A stretch of DNA of 56,528 nt from the NCBI GenBank assembly GCA_020847695.1, contig JADLBP010000040.1, positions 1 through 56,528 of the forward strand. The letters are read 5' to 3'. The position numbers and the translations under genes are program-made. The stretch comes from Planctomycetota bacterium (GTDB lineage: Bacteria > Planctomycetota > UBA1135 > GCA-002686595). Under the pieces are notes generated by a model. It ran no database searches. It was not told where the DNA came from and was given only the letters and a program-made list of their open reading frames with translations. Shown one piece after another: positions 1 through 9,614 of this stretch (position 1 is its first letter; every line of letters starts with the position of its first letter).

Positions 1-207
1 AAGCTCTGCACGAGCAGCTCGGCGGTCGTTTGGGCCCGGATCTCGACGTCTCGTTGCGGCACGGAAAGGCCGCACAGTTTGCCATGCGCTCGGCCCGACC
101 ACGACGGCCGCCCGGGGACTCTTCGGATGCCGGCGCGGGCCCGAGAACGCGCCCGGACTACGCGCAAGAGCGCAGGATCCGCGAGCGCTCGGAGCGCGGC
201 GCGACGG
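1..207. other. Window edge downstream of guaA; possible partial gene, unresolved
   Basis: No complete gene is visible. One minus-strand frame is open from the guaA stop to the window edge. It could start at a TTG near 167 and reads through residues such as KLCGLSVPQRDVEIRAQ towards position 1. A plus-strand frame is also open from the edge and would end inside guaA. Both have GC-rich third positions, so composition does not choose between them. A small 5-bp hairpin (185-197) lies about 11 bases past the guaA stop. Nothing here can be named. Confidence 0.25.
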
Positions 208-1758
208 TCACTCCCACTCGATCGTCGCCGGCGGCTTCGAGGAGATGTCGAGCACCACGCGATTGATGCCGCGGACCTCGTTGGTGATCCGCGAGCTGAT
301 CCGGTGCAGGACCTCGCGCGGCGGCAGGTTCCAGTCGGCGGTCATGCCGTCCTGCGACTCGACCAACCGAATCGCGCACGCTTCCTCGTACGTCCGCGCG
401 TCGCCCATCACGCCGACCGAGCGCACCGGCAGCAGCACCGCGAAGTACTGCCACAGCGTCTTCGTCGCGTCGGTCGCTTCGATCTCCTCGCGCACGATCG
501 CGTCGGCTTCGCGCAGCACCGCGAGGCGCTCGCGCGTGATCTCGCCGAGGCAACGCACCGCGAGCCCGGGGCCGGGGAATGGCTGGCGATCGACGATCTC
601 GGGGCCGAGCCCGAGGTAGCGGCCGATCTGGCGCACCTCGTCCTTGAAGAGCTCGCGCAGCGGCTCGACGAGCTGCATGTTCAAGTCCTTCGGCAAGCCG
701 CCGACGTTGTGGTGACTCTTGATCACAGCGGTGTTGCCGCCGTGCACGTTGACCGACTCGATCACGTCGGGATACAGCGTGCCCTGGCCGAGGTAGTGCG
801 AGTTCTTGAAGCGCTTCGCCTCGACCTTGAACACGTCGACGAAGTCGCGGCCGATCAGCTTGCGCTTCGCTTCGGGCTCGGTGACGCCCTTCAAGCTGGT
901 GAGGAAGCGCTCGGTCGCGTCGACGACCGTCAGGTCCATCTTGAAGTGGTCGCGGAACGTCGTCTCGACGACGTCGCGCTCGCCTTTGCGCAGCAAGCCG
1001 TTGTCGACGAAGATGCAGTGCAGTCGCTCGCCGATCGCCTGGTGCACGATCATCGCCGCGACCGACGAATCGACGCCGCCCGAGAGCCCGAGCACGACCT
1101 CGCCGTGCTCGCCGACGATCTCGCGGACCGTGTTGACCTCGCGCTCGACGATCGACGCCGGGCGCCAATCGCCGGACAGCTTGCACGCGCGCAGCAGGAA
1201 GTTCTCGATCAGCTCGCGGCCGCGCACCGTGTGGCTGACCTCGGGGTGGAACTGCAGGCCGAAGAAGCCGCGCCGCGCGTCGCCGATCGCGGCGAACGGG
1301 CACGTCTCGGAGCTCGCGTACACGCCGAAGCCGTCGGGCAGCTTCGAGATCTGGTCGCCGTGACTCATCCACACCACCGTGCGGCCGCCGACGCCTTCGA
1401 AGACGTCCTCGGAGCGCGTCACCGTGATCGGAGTGCGACCGAACTCGCGCTTGTCGGCGCGCTCGACCTTGCCGCCGAGCGCTTGCGCCATCCACTGGAT
1501 CCCGTAGCAGATGCCGAGCACCGGCACGCCGAGCTCCAGGATCTCGCGCGGCAACACCGGCGCGTCCGCCGCGTACACCGACGCGGGTCCGCCGGACAGG
1601 ATGATGCCGGCGAGGTCCATGCGCTTGGCGTGCTCGAGCGCGCGCGGGGCCGGCGAGATCTCGCAGTAGGCGCCCGCTTCGCGGACGCGGCGAGCGATCA
1701 GTTGGGCGTATTGCGCGCCGAGGTCGACGACCAGGACGCCGCGGACGAGGGAGCTCAT
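208..1758 (-). CDS. guaA: GMP synthase (glutamine-hydrolysing)
   Basis: Converts XMP, ATP and glutamine to GMP in the cytoplasm, the last step of de novo GMP synthesis. The protein is 516 aa, normal for the family. The class I amidotransferase domain comes first: GICYG with nucleophile Cys84, and His171/Glu173 in FHPE. The ATP pyrophosphatase domain follows, with the P-loop LSGGVDSS at about 225-232, and then the C-terminal dimerisation domain, which ends in TIEWE as is typical. The ATG at 1758 is chosen because it gives the normal N-terminus and overlaps the guaB stop as ATGA (guaB TGA at 1757-1755), indicating translational coupling. Longer upstream frames only read into guaB. Confidence 0.98.
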   Translation of the reverse strand: MSSLVRGVLVVDLGAQYAQLIARRVREAGAYCEISPAPRALEHAKRMDLAGIILSGGPASVYAADAPVLPREILELGVPVLGICYGIQWMAQALGGKVERADKREFGRTPITVTRSEDVFEGVGGRTVVWMSHGDQISKLPDGFGVYASSETCPFAAIGDARRGFFGLQFHPEVSHTVRGRELIENFLLRACKLSGDWRPASIVEREVNTVREIVGEHGEVVLGLSGGVDSSVAAMIVHQAIGERLHCIFVDNGLLRKGERDVVETTFRDHFKMDLTVVDATERFLTSLKGVTEPEAKRKLIGRDFVDVFKVEAKRFKNSHYLGQGTLYPDVIESVNVHGGNTAVIKSHHNVGGLPKDLNMQLVEPLRELFKDEVRQIGRYLGLGPEIVDRQPFPGPGLAVRCLGEITRERLAVLREADAIVREEIEATDATKTLWQYFAVLLPVRSVGVMGDARTYEEACAIRLVESQDGMTADWNLPPREVLHRISSRITNEVRGINRVVLDISSKPPATIEWE

Positions 1759-3215
1759 TCCTGGTTGTGGTGGTAGTAGTTGGGAGCTTCCTTGGTGATG
1801 CTGACGTCGTGCGGGTGGCTCTCGCGCACGCCGGCGGTCGTCACGCGCACGAACTGCGCGCGCTTCCAGAGCTCGCGGACGTTCTTCGCGCCGACGTAGC
1901 CCATGCCCGAGCGCAACCCGCCGACGAATTGATACGTGAACGTCGAGAGCTTGCCCTTGTACGGCACCATGCCCTCGATGCCCTCGGGCACCAGCTTGTC
2001 GATCTCGTTGACGTCGGCCTGGCGGTAGCGCTCCTTGCCGCCTTGCATCATCGCGCCGAGCGAGCCCATGCCGCGCACGGACTTGAACGAGCGGCCCTTG
2101 TAGAGGATCACCTCGCCTGGGCTCTCCTCGAGACCGGCGAACAGCGAGCCGAGCATCACGCACGACGCGCCGGCGGCGAGCGCCTTGACCAGGTCGCCCG
2201 AGAAGCGGATGCCGCCGTCGGCGATCACCGGCACGTCGAGGTCCTTGACCGCGGCGCAGACGTCCATCACCGCGGTGAGCTGCGGCACGCCGATGCCGGC
2301 GACGATCCGCGTCGTGCAGATCGAGCCCGGCCCGATGCCGACCTTGATGCCGTCGGCGCCCGCGGCGGCGAGCTCCTTCGCCGCTTCCGCGGTCGCGATG
2401 TTGCCGGCGACGACGTCGACCGAGAGGCGCTTCTTGAGCTCGCGCACGGTGCTCAGCACGTTGCTCGAGTGCCCGTGCGCCGTGTCGACGACCAGGACGT
2501 CGACGCCGGCCGCGACCAGACCCTCCGAACGCTCGTAGTCCTTGACGCCGACCGCGGCGCCGACGCGCAGGCGACCGCGCTCGTCGCGCGCGGAGCGCGG
2601 GAACGCGGCGAGCATCTTGAGGTCCTTCATCGTGATCAGACCGCGCAGGCGCATCTTCTCGTCGACGATCAGGAGCTTCTCGACCTTGTGCTTGTGCAGC
2701 AGGTCACGCGCGGCGGAGAGCGAAGTCCCCGGCGGCGCGGTCACCAGGTTCTCGCCGGTCATCAGGTGCGCTACCGGCACGTCGTCGCTCGCCTCGAACT
2801 TGCAGTCGCGGTTCGTCAGAATGCCGACGACGGTCTCGCCCTCGACGATCGGGAGCCCCGAGATGTTGTGCTTGCGCATGATCTCGCGGGCGTCGCCGAT
2901 GCGCGCGGTCGGCGGCAGCGTCACCGGATCGAGGATCACGCCGTTCGCCGAGCGCTTGACCTTCTCGACCTCGCGGATCTGACCTTCGATCGTCAGGTTG
3001 CGGTGGATCACTCCGAGGCCGCCCTCGCGCGCGAGCGCGACCGCCAGCTCGGCTTCGGTGACCGTGTCCATCGCCGCCGAGACCAGCGGGATGTTCAAGG
3101 CGACGTTGCGCGAGAAGCGCGACGCGACGTCGACGTCCCGCGGCATCACGTCGGAGTGGCGCGGGACCAAGAGGACGTCGTCGAAAGTCAGGCCTAGGGG
3201 CATCTCGTGCGGCAT
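1755..3215 (-). CDS. guaB: IMP dehydrogenase
   Basis: Oxidises IMP to XMP with NAD+, the committed step of GMP synthesis; its product is the GuaA substrate. The protein is 486 aa. The TIM barrel begins with the typical [10 protein letters not shown] segment. Two CBS domains are inserted at roughly 94-205, including [18 protein letters not shown]. The catalytic loop GPGSICTTR carries Cys300. The start is set at ATG 3215 because GGGGAGGAG lies a few bases upstream on the minus strand; a GTG five codons earlier would place that ribosome site inside the gene. First gene of a guaB-guaA operon with a 4-bp overlap. A promoter candidate lies at 3368-3396, leaving a leader of roughly 145 bases. Confidence 0.98.
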   Translation of the reverse strand: MPHEMPLGLTFDDVLLVPRHSDVMPRDVDVASRFSRNVALNIPLVSAAMDTVTEAELAVALAREGGLGVIHRNLTIEGQIREVEKVKRSANGVILDPVTLPPTARIGDAREIMRKHNISGLPIVEGETVVGILTNRDCKFEASDDVPVAHLMTGENLVTAPPGTSLSAARDLLHKHKVEKLLIVDEKMRLRGLITMKDLKMLAAFPRSARDERGRLRVGAAVGVKDYERSEGLVAAGVDVLVVDTAHGHSSNVLSTVRELKKRLSVDVVAGNIATAEAAKELAAAGADGIKVGIGPGSICTTRIVAGIGVPQLTAVMDVCAAVKDLDVPVIADGGIRFSGDLVKALAAGASCVMLGSLFAGLEESPGEVILYKGRSFKSVRGMGSLGAMMQGGKERYRQADVNEIDKLVPEGIEGMVPYKGKLSTFTYQFVGGLRSGMGYVGAKNVRELWKRAQFVRVTTAGVRESHPHDVSITKEAPNYYHHNQE

Positions 3216-3367
3216 GGGGCTCCTCCCCACCCGCCGCCCCTGGACCGACGCCTCCGCTCGTTGCCGCTGGCCGCTTCTCGCATGCGCCTCCGGCTCGAGG
3301 CGTGCGCCTCTGGCTCGGCGGCGCGGAGCGCTGTTCGAGGTCCGCGACGACGCGGTGGAAAACGCCG

Positions 3368-3396
3368 AGTCTAGCCACCCGCGCCGGCCGCTGAAA
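3368..3396 (-). promoter_or_regulatory. Candidate promoter of guaBA
   Basis: On the minus strand, TTTCAG (3396-3391) is followed after 17 bases by TAGACT (3373-3368). This is a moderate match to a housekeeping sigma promoter and would start transcription near 3361, about 145 bases before guaB. Confidence 0.4.
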
Positions 3397-3662
3397 GGGC
3401 GCGCGCGGAGGCGGCCCTAGGAAATGGAGAGGGCCCGGACGTCCGCACGGGGCGAGCGCCGGGCCCAAAAGAAGGAGGAGGCTCCCGATGTCGGCCGCGC
3501 GACCGCTGAGGCTGAAATCCGCGCGGCGAATCCGGACCCGAACCGGCCCCGATCCGGAAATCGGGCGCCGGAGCGGGCGTCCGAACGAGTCCGGGGCTCT
3601 GGCCGGAGGCCGCGAAGAGCCGATGAAGCGACCTCGAACCGCCCTTCGCGCCCTCGTCCTGA

Positions 3663-3690
3663 TTGAGCGGCACCCGCGCGGCCCTACCAT
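3663..3690 (+). promoter_or_regulatory. Candidate promoter of the Gfo-SDR/glycosyltransferase operon
   Basis: TTGAGC (3663-3668), a 16-base spacer and TACCAT (3685-3690). Each hexamer matches 4 of 6 consensus bases. Transcription would start about 9 bases before the ATG at 3706, leaving little room for a ribosome binding site. Confidence 0.55.
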
Positions 3691-3705
3691 GGCCGCCCAC
3701 CCACG

Positions 3706-5907
3706 ATGCCCACCGTCGCCCCGTCCGCAGCCCATCCCGCCCCCGCGCCGAAAGTGACCCAACGATCCCGACCGCTCGGCCCGAAGACCCGCGTCGCCGT
3801 CGTCGGCACCGGCTTCATCGCCGATTTCCACCTGGAGATCCTCCGCGCGACCGACGCGGTCGAGGTGGTCGCGGTCTGCGACCTCGACTTGGTCAAGGCC
3901 GAGCGCGCGGCGCGCAAGTTCGGCGTCGCCAAGGCGGTCAAGACGCTGCGGGAGCTCGTCGACGTCGGCGTCGACGTCGCCCACGTGCTGGTGCCGCCGG
4001 CGCTGCACGTCGCGGTCACCAAGGAGCTGCTCGAGCTCGGCATCGGCGCGTTCGTCGAGAAGCCGCTCGCGCTGACGTCGCGCGAAGCGCGGGAGCTCGG
4101 CGAGCTCGCGCGCGCGAAGGGCGTCCCGCTCGCGGTCAACCACAACGCGGTGCACCACCCGGCGTTCGCCGAGCTGCTCGCGCGCGTCCGCGCCGGCGAG
4201 ATCGGCCGCGTCGAGCACGTCCGCGTGTGCCTCTCGGTGCCGCTGCGCCAGCTCGACGCCGGCGACTTCTCGCACTGGATGTTCCGCGCGCCGCGCAACA
4301 TCGTGTTCGAGCAGGCGCCCCACCCGTACGCGCAGCTGCACGCGCTGATCGGCAAGGTCGTGCAGGCGAAGACGTCGCTGCTCGGCACACGCGAGCTCAA
4401 CCCGGGCCAGGTCTTCCACGACCGTTGGCTGGTCGCCGCGCAGGGCGAGAAGGCGAGCGCGGAGATCTACCTCGCGTTCGGTCAGAGCTTCACGCGCAGC
4501 ACGATCGAGGTGCTCGGCTCCGACGGCGAGCTCGAGGCGGACCTGTTCCACAACCTGATCGCAGCGGAAGAGAAGACGCTCTGGCTCGACTTCTGGAACA
4601 GCTTCCTCGCCGGTTGGCGGCGCGGCGGCGACCTGCGACGCAGCGCGCGCCGCGGGCTGTGGTTCTACCTGCGCCAGACGCTCGGGCTCGGCCGCCGCGA
4701 GGACGCGTTCTTCGCCGGCATGCGCGGCTCGATCCAGGCGTTCCACCGGGCGCTGCGCGACGGCGCGCGCCTGCCCGCGACCGCCGAGGACGGCGCGGAG
4801 GTGCTCGAATGGTGCGAAACGACCGCCGACGGCATCCCGGCGGAGAACGCGGGCCAGCCGAAGCTCGAGGTCGGCGGCGCCGCGCGGCCCGGCGAGGTCG
4901 TGATCATCGGCGGCACCGGGTTCATCGGCCAACCGACGGTCCAGCGCCTGCTCGACCGCGGCTTCCCGGTGACCGTGATCGTCCGTCGCACGCACTCGTT
5001 GCCGAGGACGATCGCGAACGCGGCCGCGAGCGGCAAGCTGCGGCTCGTGCTCGGCGATCTCGAGAACGCCGCGTCGCTCGCCGACGCGGTCAAGGGCGCG
5101 CGCTGCGTCGTGCAGCTCGCGACCGGCAACGGCTCGAGCTGGGAAGCGGTCGAGCGCGCGATGGTGCAGGGCTCGCGGAAGATCGCGGAAGCTTGCGCCG
5201 CGCACGGCGTCGCGCGCTACGTCTACGTCTCGTCGTCCGCGGCGCTCTATTGCGGCGCGGACGCCGGCGCGAAGCTCGACGACGACGTGCCGCCCGATCC
5301 GAAGCCCGAAGTGCGCTCGCTCTACGCGCGCGGCAAGATCGCCGCGGAGAACGCGTTGATGGCGCTCGCGAAGGAGAAGCAGCTCGCGCTCGTGATCGTG
5401 CGCCCCGCGGTGGTGCTCGGCCCGGGCAGCGCGATGCAGCACTCCGGCCTCGGCCTGTGGGTGCGCGACAACCACTGCGTCGGTTGGGGCCGCGGCGACA
5501 CGCCGGTGCCCGCGATCTGGGTCGAGGACGTCGCCGAAGGGCTCGCGCGCGTGATCGCTCACGAAGGCAAGGAGCTCGACGGCAAGGCGCTCAACCTCGC
5601 CGCGAACACCGGGCTCACCGCGCGCGAGATCGTCGCGGAGTTCGCGAAGGCGAGCGGACGCAAGCTCGACTTCCACCCGCGCGGCCTCGCGTTCTCGCAG
5701 ACGCTCGAGATCGGCAAATGGGTCGTCAAGATGGCCGGCCGCCGCAAGGACGCCGCGTTCCCGTCGTGGCGCGACCTGAAGAGCCGCGAGCTGCGACCGA
5801 CGCTGACCTCCAATCTGGCGCGCAGCGTGCTCGGCTGGAAGCCCGTCGAGGAGCGCGAGCGCTTCCTCGACGTCGCCGTGCGCGCGCAGAAGAAGCCGAG
5901 CTCATGA
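3706..5907 (+). CDS. Fusion of a Gfo/Idh/MocA oxidoreductase with an SDR-type NAD-dependent epimerase/dehydratase
   Basis: A 733-aa protein with two Rossmann enzymes. Residues about 28-370 are Gfo/Idh/MocA: nucleotide motif VVGTGFIAD at about 32-40 and the family signature EKPL at 118-121. A short linker leads to an extended SDR domain from about 396, with IIGGTGFIG and the catalytic pair Tyr540-x3-Lys544 (YARGK). Gfo enzymes oxidise or reduce sugars and cyclitols; extended SDRs epimerise or dehydrate nucleotide sugars. The substrate cannot be read from sequence. The next gene, a glycosyltransferase, starts inside its stop codon (ATGA), which favours a role in making or modifying a sugar for a surface glycan. 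No frameshift is seen at the domain junction, so the fusion appears genuine. Confidence 0.85.
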   Translation: MPTVAPSAAHPAPAPKVTQRSRPLGPKTRVAVVGTGFIADFHLEILRATDAVEVVAVCDLDLVKAERAARKFGVAKAVKTLRELVDVGVDVAHVLVPPALHVAVTKELLELGIGAFVEKPLALTSREARELGELARAKGVPLAVNHNAVHHPAFAELLARVRAGEIGRVEHVRVCLSVPLRQLDAGDFSHWMFRAPRNIVFEQAPHPYAQLHALIGKVVQAKTSLLGTRELNPGQVFHDRWLVAAQGEKASAEIYLAFGQSFTRSTIEVLGSDGELEADLFHNLIAAEEKTLWLDFWNSFLAGWRRGGDLRRSARRGLWFYLRQTLGLGRREDAFFAGMRGSIQAFHRALRDGARLPATAEDGAEVLEWCETTADGIPAENAGQPKLEVGGAARPGEVVIIGGTGFIGQPTVQRLLDRGFPVTVIVRRTHSLPRTIANAAASGKLRLVLGDLENAASLADAVKGARCVVQLATGNGSSWEAVERAMVQGSRKIAEACAAHGVARYVYVSSSAALYCGADAGAKLDDDVPPDPKPEVRSLYARGKIAAENALMALAKEKQLALVIVRPAVVLGPGSAMQHSGLGLWVRDNHCVGWGRGDTPVPAIWVEDVAEGLARVIAHEGKELDGKALNLAANTGLTAREIVAEFAKASGRKLDFHPRGLAFSQTLEIGKWVVKMAGRRKDAAFPSWRDLKSRELRPTLTSNLARSVLGWKPVEERERFLDVAVRAQKKPSS

Positions 5908-7082
5908 TCGACGAGCGTGCGAGGGTCCCCCACCTCTTGCACGTCTTCGCGACGTTCGCCCCGGCGGGACCGCAGGTGCGAACCGTCGGCTTGATGCGCG
6001 CGTTCGGGCGGGCGTTCCGCCACTCGGTGGTCGCGCTCGACGGCGATACGCGCGCGAGCGCACTCGTCGGCGACGACGTCGAGGTGCACGTGCTCCAGGC
6101 TCCGCCGAAGGCGAGCACGCCGCGCACCGTCCTCGCGCTGCGTCAGCTCCTGATCCGCGAAGCGCCGGACCTGGTGCTGACGTACAACTTCGGCGCGCTC
6201 GACGCGGTGATCGCGGCGAAGCTCGCGTCGCTGCCGTGCATCCACCACGAGGACGGCTTCAATCCCGACGAAGCCGGCGGCTTGAAGGCGCGTCGCGTCT
6301 GGCTGCGCCGCGCGGTGTTGCCGGGCGTGCACGCGGTGATCGTGATCAGCGAGAAGCTGCAGCGGATCGCGCGCGAGAGCTACCGGCTGCCGTCGGACCT
6401 CGTGCACTTCGTCCCGAACGGCATCGACCTCGAGCGCTTCGCCCCCGCGCCGAGGAATTCGGCGCTGAGGCGCGAGCTCGGCATCCCCGACGCCGCGTTC
6501 GTCGTCGGCGGAGTCGGGCACCTGCGCGCGGAGAAGAACTTCGCGCGCCTCTTGGACGCCGCGGCGCGCGCGCGCGACCGCGTCGACGTCCACGTGCTGC
6601 TGCTCGGCGACGGGCCGATGCGCGCGGAGCTCGAGCGGCTCGCCGCGCGGCCGGAGCTCGCCGGGCGCGTGCACTTCGCGGGCTACCACGCCGATCCGCG
6701 CGCGCACTACCGAGCGATGGACGCGTTCGCGATCTCGTCGGACACCGAGCAGCAGCCGCTCGCGTTGCTCGAGGCGATGGCGTGCGGGCTGCCGGTGGTC
6801 GCGACCGACGTCGGCGACGTGCGCGCGATGCTCGCCGAGCCCAATCGCGGCGCGGTGCACGCGCTCGGTACCGACGTCGCGAACCGGCTGGCGGACAGCC
6901 TGTTCGAGCTCGCGCGCGACCCCGTCCGGACCCGGGCGCTCGGCGCCGCGAACCGCGCCGCCGTCGCGGCCCGCTTCGACGCGCGGATCATGCGCGCGAC
7001 GTATCGAGAGCTCTACGAGGCCGCGCTCGGCCCGCGCTCCGGCAGCCGCCTGCGGATCACTTCGCCTCGCCCGCGCGCCTGA
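5904..7082 (+). CDS. Glycosyltransferase, GT4-like (group 1)
   Basis: A cytoplasmic or membrane-associated GT-B fold glycosyltransferase of 392 aa. The N-terminal half begins LLHVFATFAPAGPQ, typical of the acceptor domain. The donor-binding half contains VPNGIDLERFAP and the acidic motif LLEAMACGLPVVATDVG, where the first Glu is the expected nucleotide-sugar contact. The start is the ATG at 5904 that overlaps the preceding TGA, so it is translationally coupled to the Gfo-SDR fusion. Its stop (7080-7082) abuts the stop of the convergent histidine kinase. Donor and acceptor are unknown; exopolysaccharide or surface glycan assembly is an inference from the pairing. Confidence 0.9.
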   Translation: MIDERARVPHLLHVFATFAPAGPQVRTVGLMRAFGRAFRHSVVALDGDTRASALVGDDVEVHVLQAPPKASTPRTVLALRQLLIREAPDLVLTYNFGALDAVIAAKLASLPCIHHEDGFNPDEAGGLKARRVWLRRAVLPGVHAVIVISEKLQRIARESYRLPSDLVHFVPNGIDLERFAPAPRNSALRRELGIPDAAFVVGGVGHLRAEKNFARLLDAAARARDRVDVHVLLLGDGPMRAELERLAARPELAGRVHFAGYHADPRAHYRAMDAFAISSDTEQQPLALLEAMACGLPVVATDVGDVRAMLAEPNRGAVHALGTDVANRLADSLFELARDPVRTRALGAANRAAVAARFDARIMRATYRELYEAALGPRSGSRLRITSPRPRA

Positions 7083-9614
7083 TCAGCGCGCGAGCACCTC
7101 ACGGATTCGGCTCGCGAGCTCGAGCGGCGTGAACGGCTTCGGCAGCACCGCGACGCCCGACATCGCCGCCGCTCGCTCCGCGACGTCGCCGAAACCGGAG
7201 ATGACGAGCACGCCCGCGTTCGACAGGATCGCCTGCAAGCGCCGCGCGAGCTCGATCCCGTTGCCGCCGGGGATGTCGAGGTCGGTGACGACGACGTCGA
7301 TCGCGTCCGGTGCGGTGCGCGCGAGCGCGAGCGCCTCGTCGAACGTGCTCGCCGAGCGCACGTCGTAGCCGAAGTGCGCGAGCGACGACGCGATGAAGTG
7401 CCGGACGAGCTCCTGGTCCTCGACGAGCAACACGCGCTCGCCGCCGGACGGCGACGAGAAGGTCGCGGCCTCCACCGGCGCGAACCCGACGCCCGCGGCG
7501 ACGCGCGGAAGGTAGATCCGGAACGTCGCGCCGGCGCCCGGCGAGCTCTCGACGCACAGGTCACCGCGCGCTTGCTGGACGATGCCCTGCGCGGACGAGA
7601 GCCCGAGCCCGACGCCGGCGCCTTCGCCCTTGGTGGTGAAGAACGGGTCGAAGATGCGCGGCAACGCTGTCGCGGAAATCCCAGGCCCGTCGTCGGAGAC
7701 CGCGATGCAGACGTACGGCCCCGGCTCGAGCGAGAGCCCCGGACGCGTGCCGTCGAGCAGCACGAGCTCGGTCGAGAACCGGATGCGACCGTGCGCGCCG
7801 ATCGCGTCGCGCGCGTTGACCCCGAGGTTGATCAACACCTGCTCGAGCAGCGCCGGATCCGCGCGCACGCAAGCGCCTTCGGCGTGGAGGTCCGTGGCGA
7901 GGTGGACGCTCGGCCCGACCAGCGACCGCAGGATGCGCAGCGTCTCGCCGACCAGCGGATCGATCTCGAACACGCGCTGCACCAGGTTGCGCTTGCGCGC
8001 GTACGCGAGCAGCGAGCCGGTCAGGTCGCGCGCGCGCGAAGCGGCGAGCAACGCTCGCTCGAGGTCCGCGCGCGAGCCGTCGGTGACCGCCGTCGCGAGC
8101 AGTCCGGACTCCAGGCCGCCGAGGATCACCGTCAGCAGGTTGTTGAAGTCGTGCGCGATGCCCGCGGCCATCCGGCCGAGGCTCTCCTTCTTCTGCGCGA
8201 GCAGGTGCTCTTCCTGCACGCGAACCTTGTCGGTCACGTCGACGCCGAGGCTCGCCGTGCCGAGCACCTCGCCCGACGTATCGCGGAGCACCGTGTTGCT
8301 CCACAGGATCAGGCGCTTCTCTCCGTTCGCAGCGAGCACGTGATTCTCGTAGCTCGGCGCGATCGTGCCGCGGCGCGTGTCGTCGAGGAACAACGCGCGC
8401 ACGCGCTCGCGCTCCTCCGGCGGGAGCATCAAGTCGAACCAATCGCGACCGACGACGTCCTCGCGGCGACGCGCCACCAACGCGAGCAGGAACTCGTTGG
8501 CGAACGTCACCCTGCCCTCGCGGTCGATCATCACGGCGATCGCCTGCACGGACTCGAGCAGGCTCTGGAAGCGTCGTTCGTGCTCCGCGCGGGCGAGGCT
8601 GTCGAGCTTGCGCGCGGTGATGTCCTCGATCAGACCCTGCAGCGCGATCGGAGTGCCTTCGGCGCTGCGCACGACGCGGAAAGAGTCCTGGACCCAGCGC
8701 GTCGCGCCGTTGGTGTGCCGCACGCGGTACTCGAGCGACGACGGCATGCCGCGCGCGGCCGCGAGTTCGACCCGTCGACGCACGTCGGCGCGCTCGTCGG
8801 GATGGATCGAGGCCCACCACTGCTCGCCGTCGGCGAGGTAGCGCTCGGGATCGACGCCGGTCAGGGTCTCGATCTGCGGACTGACGTAGTCGAGCGCGAG
8901 CCCGCGCAGCTGGAACGAGTAGACGACCGCCGGCAGGGACTCGACCAGGTGTCGGTACTTCGCTTCGCTCGCGCTGGCGATGTCCTCGGCCTCGCGGCGT
9001 TGACGGCGTTCGAGCGCGAGCGCGACGAAGTCGGCGATCGTCGCCGCGAACGTCTGGACCTCGGTGGTGAACTCGTGCGGCCGCTCGAACTCGTGGCAGA
9101 CGACCCCGACCGATCGGCCGAACACGCGCACCGGCGCGTCGAGCAACGACGCGAGCCCCAGGGGCTCGAGATAGCTCGGCCCGAGCTCGCTCGTGCGCGG
9201 ATCCGCCTGCGCGTCGCCGGCGGCGATCACGCGCTCGTCCTCGAGCGCCGCGAAGTACGCGGGGAACGCCGCGGCATCGATCCGCTGGCCGGTTTCCTCA
9301 CGGTCGCGAGCTCGATCGAGCAGCACCAGACACTCGAGGCTCTGGTGCGACTCGCCGAACACCCAGACGCCGACGCGCGTCGCGTCGAGCGCTTTCGCTG
9401 CGTAGCGGAGGATCTCGCGCAGCGCCGGGCGCAGCCCCTTGGTTTCCAGCGTCGAGCTGCGCGAGAGCTCGCCGAGCGCGCGCGCGAATTCCAGCGCCCG
9501 ACGTTCCCGCGCGATCGCAGTCTCCGCGACCGCGAACCACTCGCGCTCGCGGGCACGCAAGCGCTCGATCTCGGCCATCAGGTGGCCGGGTTCGCTCGAC
9601 GGACTCATCGGCAT
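7083..9614 (-). CDS. Hybrid sensor histidine kinase: GAF, two PAS domains, kinase, receiver
   Basis: About 843 aa with no membrane segment, so a cytoplasmic sensor. Order: a short N-terminal coiled coil, GAF (about 45-205), PAS (about 215-335) with a PAC-like tail, a second PAS (about 350-465), HisKA with phospho-acceptor His488 in GIAHDFNNLL, HATPase (N-box LINLGVNARDAIG, G-boxes DDGPGI and GVGLGLS), and a C-terminal receiver with probable phospho-Asp778 in VVTDLDIPG. The start is ATG 9614 or ATG 9608; GGGGAAAG just upstream could serve either. No separate response regulator is adjacent, so output is likely through phosphotransfer to a partner elsewhere. Ligands of the GAF and PAS domains are unknown. 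Confidence 0.92.
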   Translation of the reverse strand: MPMSPSSEPGHLMAEIERLRAREREWFAVAETAIARERRALEFARALGELSRSSTLETKGLRPALREILRYAAKALDATRVGVWVFGESHQSLECLVLLDRARDREETGQRIDAAAFPAYFAALEDERVIAAGDAQADPRTSELGPSYLEPLGLASLLDAPVRVFGRSVGVVCHEFERPHEFTTEVQTFAATIADFVALALERRQRREAEDIASASEAKYRHLVESLPAVVYSFQLRGLALDYVSPQIETLTGVDPERYLADGEQWWASIHPDERADVRRRVELAAARGMPSSLEYRVRHTNGATRWVQDSFRVVRSAEGTPIALQGLIEDITARKLDSLARAEHERRFQSLLESVQAIAVMIDREGRVTFANEFLLALVARRREDVVGRDWFDLMLPPEERERVRALFLDDTRRGTIAPSYENHVLAANGEKRLILWSNTVLRDTSGEVLGTASLGVDVTDKVRVQEEHLLAQKKESLGRMAAGIAHDFNNLLTVILGGLESGLLATAVTDGSRADLERALLAASRARDLTGSLLAYARKRNLVQRVFEIDPLVGETLRILRSLVGPSVHLATDLHAEGACVRADPALLEQVLINLGVNARDAIGAHGRIRFSTELVLLDGTRPGLSLEPGPYVCIAVSDDGPGISATALPRIFDPFFTTKGEGAGVGLGLSSAQGIVQQARGDLCVESSPGAGATFRIYLPRVAAGVGFAPVEAATFSSPSGGERVLLVEDQELVRHFIASSLAHFGYDVRSASTFDEALALARTAPDAIDVVVTDLDIPGGNGIELARRLQAILSNAGVLVISGFGDVAERAAAMSGVAVLPKPFTPLELASRIREVLAR

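Larger units (their letters stand above)
3216..3705. other. Divergent intergenic region between guaB and the oxidoreductase fusion
   Basis: This 490-bp stretch separates two divergent operons. It holds a promoter candidate for each side (listed separately). The guaB leader contains near-direct repeats around 3282-3318 and a 6-bp hairpin GAGGCG/CGCCTC at 3297-3310. An 8-bp inverted repeat, GGGCCCGG/CCGGGCCC, spans 3431-3466 and is followed on the plus strand by AAAA. Short Arg/Pro-rich reading frames cross the region, one with a good Shine-Dalgarno, but none looks like a real protein. Confidence 0.6.

Noticed and set aside
79-1776. A 565-aa plus-strand frame antisense to guaA.
   Set aside because: It is a high-GC shadow: Arg/Ala/Asp/Val-rich with no recognisable motif, while the opposite strand encodes a complete GuaA with catalytic residues.
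3488-3757. An 89-aa plus-strand reading frame with an excellent Shine-Dalgarno (GGAGGAG seven bases before the ATG).
   Set aside because: The translation is Arg/Pro-rich and without structure. It overlaps the real oxidoreductase start out of frame and lies upstream of that operon's promoter candidate, so it would need its own transcript.
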